Numbered from the stretch's first letter, positions 1 through 12,752 are shown. The stretch is DNA of 64,000 nucleotides from Prostheceraeus crozeri (GCA_907163375.1 CAJQUW010005746.1:124001-188000); one strand, 5' to 3'. The notes: generated from the sequence alone by a model not told the origin. Numbers and translations: made by a program.

Positions 1-981
1 CCAAGAAAGTCTGCAGGCAGGACAGACGCACGTCTAGTTTTAGATTTGTGTCAGTCCCAAAGCTAGTCGTACACTGGAAGAGTGCCTCAAATATAGACTG
101 TGGCGTTCGAACGGCTTACCGAAGATTGCGAGAAGCTGGAATTCAATCGCGACGACCAGCTGTCCTAATTCCATTGAGTTTTGAGCACCGCAGAAGACGA
201 GTTGCCTGGTGTGATGCCCATCGCCCATGGAATGACCATCACTGGCAGAAAGTCTTGTGGACCGATGAATCGAGATTCACTCTGGATTTCAATGACGGTC
301 GTGTCAGAGTGCATCGTCTTCCAGGTGAACGCCTTGCCCCATGCTGTATTAAAGAACACGACAGATATGGTGGTGGAAGTGTTATGATGTGGGGTGGCAT
401 TTGGCATGGCGGACGAACGGCAGCAGTCATCATCAAAGGCACGTTGACTGGAGAGAGGTATCTCAATGAAATTGTGCTTCCTGTTGCTGCCCCAGTGGTC
501 AGGGTGGAGGATCTCGTCTTCCAAGACGACAACGCAAGACTACATCGCTCCTCGGCTGTCATTGCCACTGTTAGGAGATTGAACATTCAAACCCTTGACT
601 GGCCTGCACGCTCACCTGACTTGTCACCCATTGAACAAGTCTGGGACGAGCTTGGGCGGCGAGTGAGAGACCGCTATTCACTTCCACCAGTGTCCCTAAA
701 GATTCTCTCTGAAAGACTGACAGAGCAGTGGCTTCTCCTTGAAACATCCTTCATTCAGAAACTTTGTGAATCCATGCCATTTCGGATTACTGAATGTATT
801 GGAGCTAGAGGGGGCATACGCGCTATTAAAGTTGAATCTGCTACATGCGTTGTTTTTCTGTGCTAGCGACTTGATGGAGATTGTGACTAAATTATCAAGG
901 TATCATACATACATGTATATATACCAGTCAAAAATGAAAGAAGTTAAAGAAGTAAATGTTTCAAAAAATTTTGTCAATGAG
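1..981 (+). pseudogene. Tc1-type transposon copy 1, frameshifted, cut by window edge
   Basis: This is the 3' part of a Tc1 DD34E transposon. The main reading frame (48-866) covers most of a Tc1 transposase and keeps the catalytic segments WTDESRF, FQDDNARLH and SPIEQVWDELG. It is nearly identical to the intact copy at 46451-47497. Relative to that copy, 16 bp are missing near position 44, between two TAG trinucleotides. This throws the upstream codons (1-43, RPRKSAGRTDARLVL) out of frame, and they reach a stop about 20 bp later. The Met at 48 is therefore only the first ATG after the lesion, not the natural start. The element ends with ...TGTCAATGAG at 981, followed by TA. The left inverted repeat lies outside the window. 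Inactive as it stands. Confidence 0.9.
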
Positions 982-1452
982 TATTTATTACGACAAAATA
1001 TTCATGCACTGTCATAGAAGCTTTTAATTTTGCCATTATATTCTAATGACTTCATGTGCTCTTCATTTTAGCTAAAGTTATTGGAACACAATGACAAAGT
1101 CACAATGCTGCAGTCTCATTTATGTCTGAGATTTCTAACCTTATAAATCCATAATATACATTGTTGCTACATTTGGCTAATTGTAAGTAATAGGCCGACT
1201 AAGAAAACGGTTTTCGTAAGTCAAAACTTCACAATTTGAAAAAAGTCATCTCGAGAATGGCTAATTTAAATTTTGCAGATAACTGTAGAGAATAATAAAG
1301 GATGCGCATATTTTTATTACTTTGCCGGTGTCATTGGTGTTATAATATAGGAATATTGTCATAGCTTAGAGGACAATAATGCAGCATTATATCATGGATT
1401 TGTAGGGCTGTAATATCAGACATAGACGAGGCTAAGCTAGCAGACGAAAAAA
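982..1452. other. Noncoding stretch, nothing recognised
   Basis: AT-rich sequence between the Tc1 end and the inverted repeat. I see no long open frame, inverted repeat or recognisable element. Confidence 0.5.
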
Positions 1453-3330
1453 TTTGTAATTCGTTGGGCATATAATGGTGCATTATCAAACTCATTTCAA
1501 TCATTTCTATGACCTCCAAAGCCATCGAGAGTGAAATACAATGTATCTTCTTGATGTTATCACGAATGTCTATGAATATATTCATAGACATCCCTGATGT
1601 TGTCAACGGATTATGAAAGATATCAGACAACTGCAAAATCATAGTTCAATTAGCATTATCGGACAACGATATGTGATTAGTTCAAAGAAATTGGTTAAGT
1701 CTATTATCTGCGGTTTTGGATGCAAATGCAACATATGGTGTGATACTAATGACCTGTTCACCAAGTTACATGTAAACTTTTCTGCTTTATTGGAATGTGG
1801 AAACCCACTTCAACCTTTGAGAGAAATTGTTCCTCATGTGTAATTGACACTTTCCGCACCGCTAGAAGAAGTAACAGATCTTTTATAAAAACTTGTCTTG
1901 ACTACAATATGTCCATTCAACGCTGTGATTGAACTCTTTAGTAACTGCAACTTTATTTGTCTGTAAATAACGCGCTTTACTTTCGTCATTGTTCTGTTGT
2001 TGCGTTGGCACTCGTTTTGATTGACTTTTATTATTCATGAAATTATTGTATTTCACTGCTATCATAACATAATCGAACGAGGACACAACGCACGTGTAGA
2101 TAGAAAAGGATGAATTAGTTGAACGAATATTAGTAGTTTTCTCTATGACTGTTCAAATCGGATTCGAAAGTTCTCTCATCTGTTAATCATTCGCTTTCTG
2201 AAAATAATTTGATATCTCAAAAAGTCTTGTTCAACTAGAATGATATATTTTAAATTTCTATGACAATTTCATGATGTTTTCAATTAAGAAGCATTTTCAA
2301 ACACGTCTCCTTGTGTCATCGGTGCTCATGCTCACAACATCTTCCTTTCTCATCAAGCAGGATGCCTTTAAAATTGCTTGAAATATCCAGATGTGATGAC
2401 ACATCGTTTTTCTATTCATTGAATTATATCACGTGATATTTTTGAAAATTGAATCACAGTCTTCAACAAATGCAACAATGACAAATGTATTCGTTTGGTT
2501 CTCCTCCGTCAATTGATTGTAGACTATGCACAAGACATTTGCTGTGCATTTATTCTCCGCCCAGATATGAAAATTTGTTTTTCTCATTTGTATTGCGTAT
2601 TCCTGGAGGACTGGTTAACGCCTGTGAAAGGAAATAATTCGACATCAGAAGTGGTCAAATTGCTTTATGTTTCATATTTTTGTGAAGTGAATAAAATCTG
2701 ATTTAGGAGCTCAACAATCGCCCTTCTCGAAATACTTAAGCTAATTAGGCCTACACTGTAAACCGGAACTCTTCTGTCCCTTTAATTTTTTGCTAGTTGG
2801 TGAAAAGCAAATTTTGCGGCTACTCAAGTTGCAGTTACTAAAGAGTTCAATCACAGCGTTGGATGGACATATTGTAGTCAAGACAAGTTTTTATAAAAAA
2901 TCTGTTGCTTCTTCTAGCGGTGCGGAAAGTGTCAATTACACATGAGGAACAATTTCTCTCAAAGGTTGAAGTGGGTTTCCACATTCCAATAAAGCAGAAA
3001 AGTTTACATGTAACTTGGTGAACAGGTCATTAGTATCACGCCATATGTTGCATTTGCATCCAAAACCGCAGATAATAGACTTAACCAATTTCTTTGAACT
3101 AATCACATATCGTTGTCCGATAATGCTAATTGAACTATGATTTTGCAGTTGTCTGATATCTTTCATAATTCGTTGACAACATCAGGGATGTCTATGAATA
3201 TATTCATAGACATTCGTGATAACATCAAGAAGATACATTGTATTTCACTCTCGATGGCTTTGGAGGTCATAGAAATGATTGAAATGAGTTTGATAATGCA
3301 CCATTATATGCCCACCAAATTTCAAATAGA
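1453..3330. repeat. 1.9-kb inverted repeat with about 490-bp arms, unknown element
   Basis: The arms (about 1453/1465-1952 and 2828-3313/3330) are near-identical reverse complements around a central 875 bp. Each arm carries the same 76-codon open frame beginning MKDIRQLQNHSS (1613-1843 plus; 2936-3166 minus), with one residue different (C versus R). Each also carries a perfect 24-bp palindrome (1567-1590 and 3189-3212). The spacer contains a lone CACTGTAAACC transposon-end motif at 2754. I recognise no domain in the 76-aa frame, and two open copies mean little if the duplication is recent. This could be a foldback transposon or an inverted duplication. No clear target-site duplication was seen. 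Confidence 0.8.
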
Positions 3331-4567
3331 ATTCTCACCGTACCAGATCATGGACTCCTAGATATCTTCTGGACAGGAGATAAAAAACATTTTGCATACA
3401 AAAACTGATTTCAATATGAATCCTAATAATCGAGATGATATAAATGGTGCTTGCTGCCCTTCACTCCTGAAATGTAAAAAATGTGATTTTTGTCGTGAGT
3501 GTAATGTCACAAATAGTGAGTTGGCAATGTTCGACATCCTGAAGCTGCAAAGTTTTTGAGAAAAATTTATCATAGGAAGTCTTTTCCACCAAGCGTGTCT
3601 GTGCTTCAACTATACATTCCTTGCTGGAGGGTGTTGTATGAGATCAAACTGAATAGTTTTTAATTGTCATGTAAAAACTTCATTTGTGAGAATAGCGAGG
3701 AAAAACCATTTTTCCAGGTTATGCAAGTCATAACTGAAACTGAATAATTGTCTAAGAAAATAGGATCTTTCTTTAAAAAATGAAAGGACGATGCTCAGAC
3801 TATCGATGAATATCATCACATCACATTTCCGATTACTTCGTAAAAATCTCGCTGTTCGCACGTCCATGAATCAGATTTCCGAAATTTCAATGAAATTTTC
3901 AACAGCATGTGCAAGATATTTGTTCATAAAATCTCAAATGCCTCAGTTCTGAGAAAGTTGTTGGAAGAAAAATTGCAAAATTACCAAATGACGCGGAGGT
4001 GTAGCACATGCGTTTAGCGCATAAGCATGTGTAAGCTCATGCGTCCTAACTCCTAATGTACATAAATATGCATACATGCTGTGCTGGCAGGCAACCTGTT
4101 CTCCAAAATGTTGATTATGCTTATTGACAGTCTATTTGCAAGGTAATCTATATTTAGGAGCCCATGCCTGAACATGTATAAGCCAATTTCAACCTATCTG
4201 TCCAGAGAAATTTAGAAGTCTATGGTCTACGGATAGTTGAAATCATAGAAATGCTTGACAAACAGCGATGTCCCCACTGACGGGTAGTTCCTAATATAAG
4301 GGGCTTTATTGTGAAGTTTATGTGAAGTTACTGTGGATGGGATATGAAATGCCCTTCCTTAGAGCCGGGTTGTCCTTACATGCGGTTTCCTTATACGTTG
4401 GGCCGATTGTGCATAGATAAATTGATGTGTGAATGGGATGCACAGATATGTTCCTTATAAGCGGTTTGTTCTTACATACGGGGTCCTTATACGCGGGTCT
4501 GACTGTAGATAGAGAAATCATCATTACGGGATACATTGTTGCCTTTCTTTTTCCACATTGAAGATAT
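3331..4567. other. Noncoding stretch with a degenerate tandem duplication
   Basis: No gene seen. Within 4320-4515 there are two diverged units of about 65 bp (near 4345-4412 and 4448-4512) sharing CCTTA-TA-GCGG, CTTACAT and GG-TCCTTATACG words. They look like an old local tandem duplication. Confidence 0.4.
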
Positions 4568-4651
4568 ATAACCTTTCAAATGGCAGCCTAAATTTAGATT
4601 TAGATTTAATCTCGCCTAATTTTAGATTTAGGCTGATCATTTGAAAGGTAA
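4568..4651. repeat. Foldback, arms about 35 bp
   Basis: An imperfect inverted repeat. The left arm contains CCTTTCAAATG and GCCTAAAT; the right arm contains ATTTAGGC and CATTTGAAAGG. The arms close around a short loop rich in TTTAGATT words. It may be a small foldback element. Confidence 0.6.
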
Positions 4652-4881
4652 TATATGCATTGTTACTGAACTTAAAATCTATGACATCAAAAATCCAAAA
4701 TTTTGATCTGCAAAAGACTGAAGTCTATGATAATTTTGTACATACGGTAGCCCATGTGGCTCAGAACACTGAAGTATGTAATGCTTGAGATATCTGCGAG
4801 TCCAAATTTGTGTCCAGTCATTTTCACTGGGAATGCGAAGATGGACGTTGAAATGCTCCGACCTCAATGGTATTACATAGA

Positions 4882-4923
4882 AAATTAGACGGCCTCAGTT
4901 ATGCATTTAAGGCCGTCTAATTT
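4882..4923. repeat. Perfect hairpin with 14-bp arms
   Basis: AAATTAGACGGCCT at 4882-4895 is exactly complementary to 4910-4923, around a 14-base loop. GC-rich at the stem base in an AT-rich setting. Role unknown. Confidence 0.7.
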
Positions 4924-5739
4924 GGATTTGGAGATAATATGATCGACTTTCATAGAAAAATGACATGTGAAATTTCGGCGGACAACCCTACTTACTCAGT
5001 AACAATGTAGGAATACCATATGAGATTTCAAGGTATGTAATGTACAAATCAAAGGCCGACGATTTGTCCATTACTTACCGAGAAATCTCATGTGGCATTT
5101 CCATTGTCTACTTATATACATCTACATATATCCTTAGACTTCCTGTATCAGAACATCCTTCTACAATTTAGAAGTCTATGATCTTAGCAGTAATTTCTAT
5201 GTTATAAGTATTGAAAAATGACGGCCGGGTAATGTACAAACTGTGATTATTCCTATATCATTGCACCATAAATTTAGAAATATAAGTAGACAGTGTGTTA
5301 TAGCTCAATTACTCACAATATAGCAATTTAAACATTCGGCACAATTATGAAAGGTTATCGACAAATCATATAAATTGCTTGATTAGATGTGCATCAAATC
5401 AAGGAAACTGGAATAGTGATGCAATTGTACAAATGCTTGCTGTCAAATCTGTCGGATCTTCAGATTTGCACGAATATTCATAGGTTTTATCAATAAGTGT
5501 TGCTTACCATGTCACTCCTAATACGCCAAGACATGTAGGCCTAACACATACCGCCGGTGAATGTTTCACAACCCCGTTTAGTATGAAAAAAGTTGTAGGC
5601 CCTAACAAATTTTGAAAGCTGAAACTGATAATGCTTGCCTGGCGGGTCTGATATTTTGATCCATTTATCTCTGCTTCATCTGTTATTATAGGCGGAAGTA
5701 ACATGAGAAGCAATCGACTTGAGAAATGAAGAACTACAT

Positions 5740-5875
5740 TAGTGCGTCTCATGGAGCAAGTACTATATAGCAGGTTGAGTGTCGACTCAAAAAATGTTGG
5801 CATACAGTGAAAATCTTTGTATCAAAATAGTCAGTTTTTTACATAGATTGAGGTCCTGCGGTTTAAAAAAATATT
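5740..5875 (-). repeat. Fragment of dispersed repeat family R1, inverted
   Basis: The reverse complement matches the 3' part of a repeat also found in FUT8 introns at 38600-39075, 49025-49850 and 56785-57570. Shared parts include GACC-CAGGACC, the TTTTCACTGTAT word, TTTTTTGAGTCGACACTC and CCATGAGACG. This copy lies just outside the left end of the giant element. Confidence 0.6.
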
Positions 5876-6127
5876 TGATCACTTTATAAGAAGCTATATT
5901 TTTGCAAATTGTTCCTGTGTTTATACACTGTAAACTCTAGGGCACGAAATTTCGCTTGAATTAGGCACGAAATCTAGGCATTAATTCCAACCAACACAAG
6001 TCACGAGTAGGCACAAAGTTCATAGTACCGAGTTCGTGACCATTGATTTTTCCTTCGATGTCATTGGATAAACACATATTTGGTTTGGTGCCTATTAGTG
6101 CCTAGTGGCGTCTACTGGAGATTTTCA

Positions 6128-6330
6128 ATGACGCAAGTCGGACAATTTGACGCAGAAAACCTTTTTTACCAACTGGATTCGTCACTTCAGACACGTGACG
6201 TGACGCAAGTCGGTCTTTATGACGCAAATGGCATATTAGACGCAAGAAGTATATTTGACTCAAGCTGAAGTAAATGAGAATTGAAGTTAGACTTTTTGAC
6301 GCACTTAGCATATTTGACTCAAAAACGATC
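6128..6330 (+). repeat. Left subterminal array of TGACGCAA/TGACTCAA motifs
   Basis: About nine copies of a TGACKCAA-like octamer at irregular 15-35-bp spacing, several preceded by ATATT or TTTT. The same motif on the opposite strand sits just inside the right end (26470-26765). Such arrays are typical transposase-binding sites near transposon ends; that role is inferred. Confidence 0.65.
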
Positions 6331-6339
6331 GATAGTGCT

Positions 6340-7787
6340 ATAATATCTAATATAATAATAGTATAATAATATAAATAATAGTATGTAATATCTAAATATA
6401 CTGTCAGAAGTTCTCTCAACAATTTTTTGTATAGAATTTGTAAAGCGCTTATCTCAAAAGAACAAGTTAACATGGAATCAAATAGGCCTATATTAAATGA
6501 TGCCCAAGATTAACAATCTTAGTTCAGACAGCAGTTCATGGTAGATTTAGCACATCAGAAATAAGGCAGCTTCATACTTTCTTCTAATTAAATGCCATCC
6601 GCTGTTTAGAGTTATCTGTTAGGCTAAGTTGTTCAAAGTTTCAATGACCATCACATTATAGGCTAAATGAGCTCATCGCACCAGGAGTAATTTTCTGTCA
6701 TCTAGAGCATCCAACGTATAATCGAAATATAATTTGCAGAATGTTCGAATCGATTAATTAGAAAATTGCCATCTCATGTCAAGAAATGAGACCGGAAAGT
6801 TGACACACCGTCTATCAGGAGGGCAACGACATGACCTGAATATAGGCCTTGCCTACATTCTTTGGCTTCTTCAAGGGATCGTCAAGTAGGCATGTCATTC
6901 TTTGAAAATACATGAAACTGAAGGAAGAGTGGAATTGAAACTGAGAAAATGGTTAAGGTCTAATTTTTGGAATGTGAATTTAGCAAGGTTGTGGAGGGGA
7001 TCACAGTATGGAAGTTAGAATATCCAAAAACAATATTGTCAATAAGAACTTTGCAAAAGGATAAAACAGTAGAGCATTTATCTAGGCCTAATATCAAGTG
7101 AGCAAAAATTGGAGGAAAAACTTGGCAACAAATGACAAATCTAAATAGGGCAAAGAACAAGTATAGAAAGACATCAGATTTCACCTTCTTTTCAGGTTAT
7201 GGTTTTCAATAATCTTTTTTTATTTTCTTGATATCGTTGTTTATGAATTGAAGCCAAAGTAGGTTACCAAAATTCACTCTAAGCATTCGATGGGCTCTGA
7301 AGATCTTAGAGATGTTTTTAAAATGCTGGGATAAGAAAATGATAAAATCTAAAAAAACTAAAAATCGCAGTGGCCAGAAATGGTATGAATACACAATGCG
7401 ATAATTAGACTTCTGAAATATCTTTCACATGCATGGATGCAGATATCATCATTACGAGAAAGCATTGTTGCCTACTTTCGTCCGCATAGTACCATAGCTA
7501 AGTTACGCATAATGATGATGCTGAAGCGCTATACGGCATTATCACTGTCGCCTTCTTTAAATCGCACCCCTCTGAGCAAACGGATATCCGATCAGCATCT
7601 TATACTTCTCCAGATATCCACGGATCTTCACGGCTGAACGGATGCTACGTCAGGAGCCGTTTGGATATCCAGTTTCCAGTCTATCTCCGCGGATAACAGA
7701 TTTTTATCCCAAGGAGACCGTATCTTATCAGTGGATATGCTTGAAATGCAACCGATATCTGGTTCGTTGTTTTTTGACGGATATCCG
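6340..7787. other. Noncoding interior of giant element
   Basis: AT-rich with no credible gene. Short frames present here have no recognisable domain. Confidence 0.45.
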
Positions 7788-10573
7788 CAGGGTTGCCGTG
7801 GGTATGGGGATTCTGTGGGGATACCCATAGGTATGGAGTGGGTATGGGTATTGAGGCCATCCCCACAGCTACCATAGCGCTTCTATGGGGATTCTGTGGG
7901 GTTTCTGAAGATTTTTGACATTCAATAGAAGCAAGCTGACATCATATCACACAAACAACTTCGATGTTGTATTACAAGGCATCATGCAGCCTACCCATCT
8001 CACCACTTCAAATGCATGAAATGTCAATGCTGATCATTTTCACATTAGTATCACGCGTTCAATAATTTTGAATGACTTATAATGATAGTTTCGGATGTGT
8101 CAAGGACGTCTGAAGTGGAAGAATTCTGGAAGTCTCCTTTACTGCAGAGCCGAATGGAGACTTACAAATATTAGGTCCATATAGCTCAGATAAAATTACT
8201 TGTGATATAAGTGAGCTTGCGTGATGAATACGATTAATCATAATAACCTAGAATTTTAACTAATTGCGATATAGGAGACCTGTTGGTTCCAACCGACAAA
8301 GCAAGACACATGAAAACGTTGAATGATTTTTGTCGGATATATGAACAGGGAGATAAAGATTTCTCACACCAAATCATTCAACAGTAAGCCATCTACTCGC
8401 ATTGCAGTCATAGTTATAATGAAAGCTCAGATTTTCACTTGTCCACGGCTTATCACAACTTTCATTTTCATCTGATAGGAATTCTTTACTGTACACTTCA
8501 GTGTACCTCAATAAATGATTTATTGTGCTGCATTTCATCACCATACACAAATGGGTCAATATACCTCCAAATTCTTGTGCAATAATTCGGTGACATAAGT
8601 GGTCGAGAAAATCAGGATGATTTTCATCGAAGTCTGTATCTATAATAGTACTGTAGATTAGATTGATTCAAAGCTTTTTCCTTCACCACGTGTGGAGGTT
8701 CAAAGTTCAGCGCTTTCTAATGCGAAGCAATTCTAGACTTGAGATGCATAAAGGACAAACTCTGGAGATAGAATTATCAATGATGGCTACGTTAATTTAA
8801 TTAACGAATATTAAACGGGAATATTCACACATACGAACACGGCATGATCCACTGAGCAATAAACGATGGCTATAACACACATTGGTAGAGCGCAAACATA
8901 TAGTGAAGGTCTACATAAGAATTTTTGACAGGTGACTTTTTTGTGACAGAGTGACCATTTTGAAGTACTGGCAGTGCAGCAACATAATTATGAATACTTT
9001 GTATTTATGCTCAACCCTGTCTTTGTATGTTGATGAACTTCCTATTATTTGAAAATATCACCACTATAAGCAACCAAGCGAATGAAAAACTCACATTGGG
9101 AACCCCAAATGCCAACTTACAGGACAGCCTAGGATTATATTCTCACAAATGGAACATGTGAAATTCGCATATAATCTATCAAAACAGCCAAATACATGCA
9201 CTTAACATTATTTGCAGTACAAATCGAGTCTTCACGAAAAGCAGCTGACTAAAAATATTGTGGGGACATTAAGGCCCTTCAGGACCTAGCCTAGCAGTTA
9301 AAATGTCAATAGATACTCGTATATTGATAGATATTCATGCTTGCTTTTGTGAAACATGTTGTACTTAATCACGATTGTCTGCGGCGAGGAATTTAAGTGT
9401 AGCTCTTTTGAAATGAGTGTGTGTGCATATTTCATGAGAATGCTTCACATAACATGTATACATGATGTAATATAAGACTGGGTTTGATTTTACTCGATGT
9501 AGACTGGTTGCTTAGTGTTATAACAGAGAACGGTAAATGGCGAATATAAGAAACATCGAAATTTCAAAATAGCGTACAATGCAATGCTCGAGTGTTGTGC
9601 AGAACTAGATATATACTTTAATTAATATTTCATCTCAAAATTTTAATAAGGCCATGTTTCCTTTAGTCTACATACATAGTTGTTGAATTTTTATACAAAT
9701 GTGCTTCCTTTAAGGGAACAGTAATGCAAAAATTGTACCCTTAAAATAATCCTGTAGCAAAATGAAGTAGGATCGACATGGTCAATAACTATATAAATGA
9801 ATCAAAACTCCAAAGTGAGTAAAACAGGAAGTTTGAAAAGCACAAGCTGATCAATAATCGATCTGTTATAAAAGCAAAGAAGTGAAGACTATGTTGTCAT
9901 ACTATTAAAAAGAAACACTTCGAGATAGATTAGCGTTATGGTAAACTACGTTATGGCAGCCTTATGGAAAAAGGGTACCATGTCTCATGAATCATTAAAG
10001 AATTAAGAACGGAATGAGAAGAACCTATGTAAACTGTACGTACAAGCTGGCAGCAGACGACAAAAACGTACGAATCGGTAGAGATAGATAGAGAACACTT
10101 ATCTGCTAATGCAACCAAAATGATTCAAGCAAATGTAAATTTGTGAGTCAAATACGTGTGAATTGACCGAGCATCAAGTTCAATTTTCGGTACAATGATT
10201 TCTAGGTGGCAAGTCAGAATCAAGGCTCAATAATGGTAGAAAATATGTCACTACAATTTTAAAGAGCAATAGGCCTATACCGAAGATAGAAAAGAAAAGT
10301 CATAAAAGTTACAACACGCAGTCGGCGACTTTCTTCAAGGACTCCCATTCCGCACCTCCGGAGTCAAATACGGCCTTCGAATCTTTGAATGCTGTGCAGA
10401 AGTTCCACTAAGATCGAGATATTTGACATCAATCATTCTATACGAACAGCTTGGAGCAACATATTAATCAGGAGCCTATCCTGTGCGGACGTGGGGATTC
10501 TGTGAGGATACCCACAGGTTTTTCTGTGGGTATGGGGTGGAGATTCAAATATCAATTCCTACGGCAACCCTGC
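7788..10573. mobile_element. Possible element bounded by CAGGGTTGCCGT inverted ends
   Basis: CAGGGTTGCCGT begins near 7789 and its reverse complement ACGGCAACCCTG ends near 10573. Next to both ends lies a related GC-richer block with GTGGGGATTCTGTG and GGATACCCA words. CAGGG-type ends are common in hAT transposons, but the flanking 8 bp do not match (GATATCCG versus CCAATTAC) and no coding sequence is seen inside. The two ends could belong to separate insertions. Confidence 0.3.
9161..10407 (+). repeat. 1.25-kb direct repeat, copy A
   Basis: Matches 21022-22297 in the same orientation over nearly its whole length with small indels; the last 350 bp are almost identical. No coding potential seen. 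Both copies lie inside the giant element, about 10.6 kb apart. They lack a retroviral-type LTR layout: no coding sequence, primer site or polypurine tract was recognised between them. Confidence 0.85.
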
Positions 10574-10631
10574 CAATTACTTCTTTTAATTAAGCAAAAC
10601 ACACTGTTTCCTACATCAAGCAAGTGTCTCA

Positions 10632-10768
10632 CCTGACCAAGTGAATAAGTTCAGTAATCAATTACATGAGCTTAAGCAGCTTACGGTTAAATTTGATGAG
10701 AATAAGCAAGAGATAAAAGAGCTTTTCGAGTTGTGCAACGATTTAGGAAACGGACTGTATATATATAT
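10632..10768 (+). pseudogene. Coiled-coil-like open segment, possible retroelement remnant
   Basis: One frame reads without stops for over 45 codons as a charged, heptad-like helix (PDQVNKFSNQLHELKQ..., ...NKQEIKELFELCNDLGNG) and then runs into the AT repeat and the hairpin at 10767. No start codon and no domain. It resembles the coiled coils of non-LTR retrotransposon ORF1 proteins, but the match is only compositional. It could be chance. Confidence 0.25.
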
Positions 10769-10878
10769 AATAATAAAATAATCCCGCTTCCAATCAAGAA
10801 AAACTAGCCGTTGAAACCGGTCGGGCAATTTCAACGGCTAGTTTTTCTTGATTGGAAGCGGGATTATTTTATTATTAT
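10767..10878. repeat. Perfect hairpin, 50-bp arms, 12-base loop
   Basis: Bases 10767-10816 are an exact reverse complement of 10829-10878. The loop is CCGGTCGGGCAA. The arms include GCTTCCAATCAAG and ACTAGCCGTTGAAA, then an AT-rich base merging with nearby TA repeats. Perfect identity over 50 bp points to recent formation or continued correction. It may be a transposon tip-to-tip junction, for example of Penelope-like repeats, but this is not shown. Confidence 0.9.
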
Positions 10879-10908
10879 TTTTTATCCATCTCTGTTACTT
10901 TTTTATTG

Positions 10909-10909
<1 letters not shown>

Positions 10910-10974
<65 letters not shown>

Positions 10975-10990
10975 TTATATATATATATAT
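10910..10990. repeat. (AT)n microsatellite
   Basis: About 31 AT units to 10971, then an interruption (ATTCTT) and further AT units to 10990. Adjacent to the perfect hairpin. Confidence 0.95.
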
Positions 10991-11369
10991 TTTTATTGTA
11001 CAGTTCTTGAATGAGTCGTTCAATCTTAAATAATTGGATATTGGTTGAATTAAATCATTGAAAATTTTCGGGTTATTCTTGTTATGGGCAAGCGAGAACA
11101 TAAACAAGCTATGTTCATCAATTTATTTCGGCCTTCTTTGAATAGTAATTGTTGAGTACTTTCATTATAGATATTCTAATGATTTTCATATATCTATCTT
11201 TATAATTTGTAAATGATTCTATGTAACATACTTATTTCATTCTATGCAGTGCCTTGAAAAGCGAGACAACTCGTGAAATCGATCGGCAGCATAATTAAAC
11301 TCAGTTTGAGGTACCCTTCTAGTTTTTATTTTTCTATACAATGACCTTTACAATTTCTACAATTTTACT

Positions 11370-11373
<4 letters not shown>

Positions 11374-11428
<55 letters not shown>
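11374..11428. repeat. (TA)n microsatellite
   Basis: About 27 uninterrupted TA units. Confidence 0.95.
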
Positions 11429-11432
<4 letters not shown>

Positions 11433-12309
11433 GTAATTTATAATATCATATACTCATCGTGGGCAAGCACAAAATCATTTTTCATCTCATTGTAAAATTT
11501 TTGATGGGAATCTCTATACCCTCTGAGATGCTACACCCTCAATACTGCTGAACCTTGAAGCAAAAAATTTATCTTCCTTTTGTAACCGGGCTCATCAACG
11601 ATGAGTTAAGAGTGGAAGGTTTTAGTAACCTTTGCATGCCTCATCACAGCGATACTTGTCCAGTTAAGTATTTCGTTCTTTGTCAGTATATTTTCTTCTA
11701 GCTTTCGATTATCATTTTCTTTCAATAAACAATTGTTATTATTAAACCGCATAAAATTTTGCTAAACTATGGATATGGCCTACATTTAGGAAATACCTTT
11801 ATATATACATGTAAAAGCATGAGTATGACTTATTCGACCATTGTTGACGTTTATGACGCCTTGGATCAGTCTATTTTTACGAGGTTAACTTCAATATTAT
11901 ATTCCCCACCATATATACTTGGGAAGTATACCACATAGGGAGAATTATACGCAGTCACATTTCCCAGAATGTTGAATTTTCCAGCAAATGGACCGATGAG
12001 AATCAAAGGAAATTGAAATTTCTATATGAGATATCAAATATTGATCAAATAAACGATTCCTATAACTTCGTCCCAGATAATCACCCACTGGATTATCCTT
12101 TGACAATTTTGGAATTCAATTGCATACAGATCTTGTAATGAATTATTTTTAGTGTCTGCTGAATATGCACCGTATTAAAAGAGAAATCCTCTTTTCTGTT
12201 CATACAAACAGTCTAATATGGATAGAGGGGTCTCGTTGTCCACCATGCAAGGTTGAATGGAGTGGAATAATAGCAAAGATGTCATGACCATAAGTAAAGC
12301 AATGATTTA
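11429..12309. other. Noncoding interior, nothing recognised
   Basis: AT-rich sequence without open frames of note or clear repeats. Confidence 0.45.
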
Positions 12310-12750
12310 CACTGTAAACCGTAGACCGACAATTATCCTACAAAATTACTGACAAAATCAACCGACGATTGTCACCTCCAATATCCTGCGATATCCGACG
12401 AATTTGTAGGTTCTCCACCGACATCGAAGCAGATCCTTTGTATGCAAATTAACCAAACAAATACTGTTGAATATTGATTGATTTTTTCGATTAGTCATTG
12501 CTTTTGGCAACTAGTCACAGACTTTTGGGCAATCTCCATTATTGTGTGGCTCAACCATGATTTATTTTGCACAATTTAATTAATTACCTATGATAAAATT
12601 TAAGATATAATTCATTTCTATTAATTTTGTCGCTTTTTCTCAGATATTGTAGGTGTTCAGTGGCAATCAACCTACAAGAACTAACAATGACCGACAAAAT
12701 AGATTTTGTAGAATAGATGTTTGTCAATTGTCAGTCAACGGTTTACAGTG
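12310..12750. mobile_element. 441-bp MITE with CACTGTAAACCG ends
   Basis: Starts CACTGTAAACCGTAGACCGA and, reverse-complemented from the right, starts CACTGTAAACCGTTGACTGA. TA flanks both sides (12308-12309 and 12751-12752). CCGACAA and CTACAAAAT words recur near both ends. No coding sequence. Its end belongs to the same class as the giant element and the elements at 35285 and 63498. Confidence 0.8.
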
Positions 12751-12752
12751 TA

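Noticed and set aside
10817-10828. Hammerhead core at the loop of the 50-bp hairpin (GAAACCGGTC)
   Set aside because: No CTGATGA partner is present within or beside the hairpin.
10811-11107. Open frames through the AT microsatellite (IYIYIY repeats)
   Set aside because: Produced by the dinucleotide repeat; no start context or domain.
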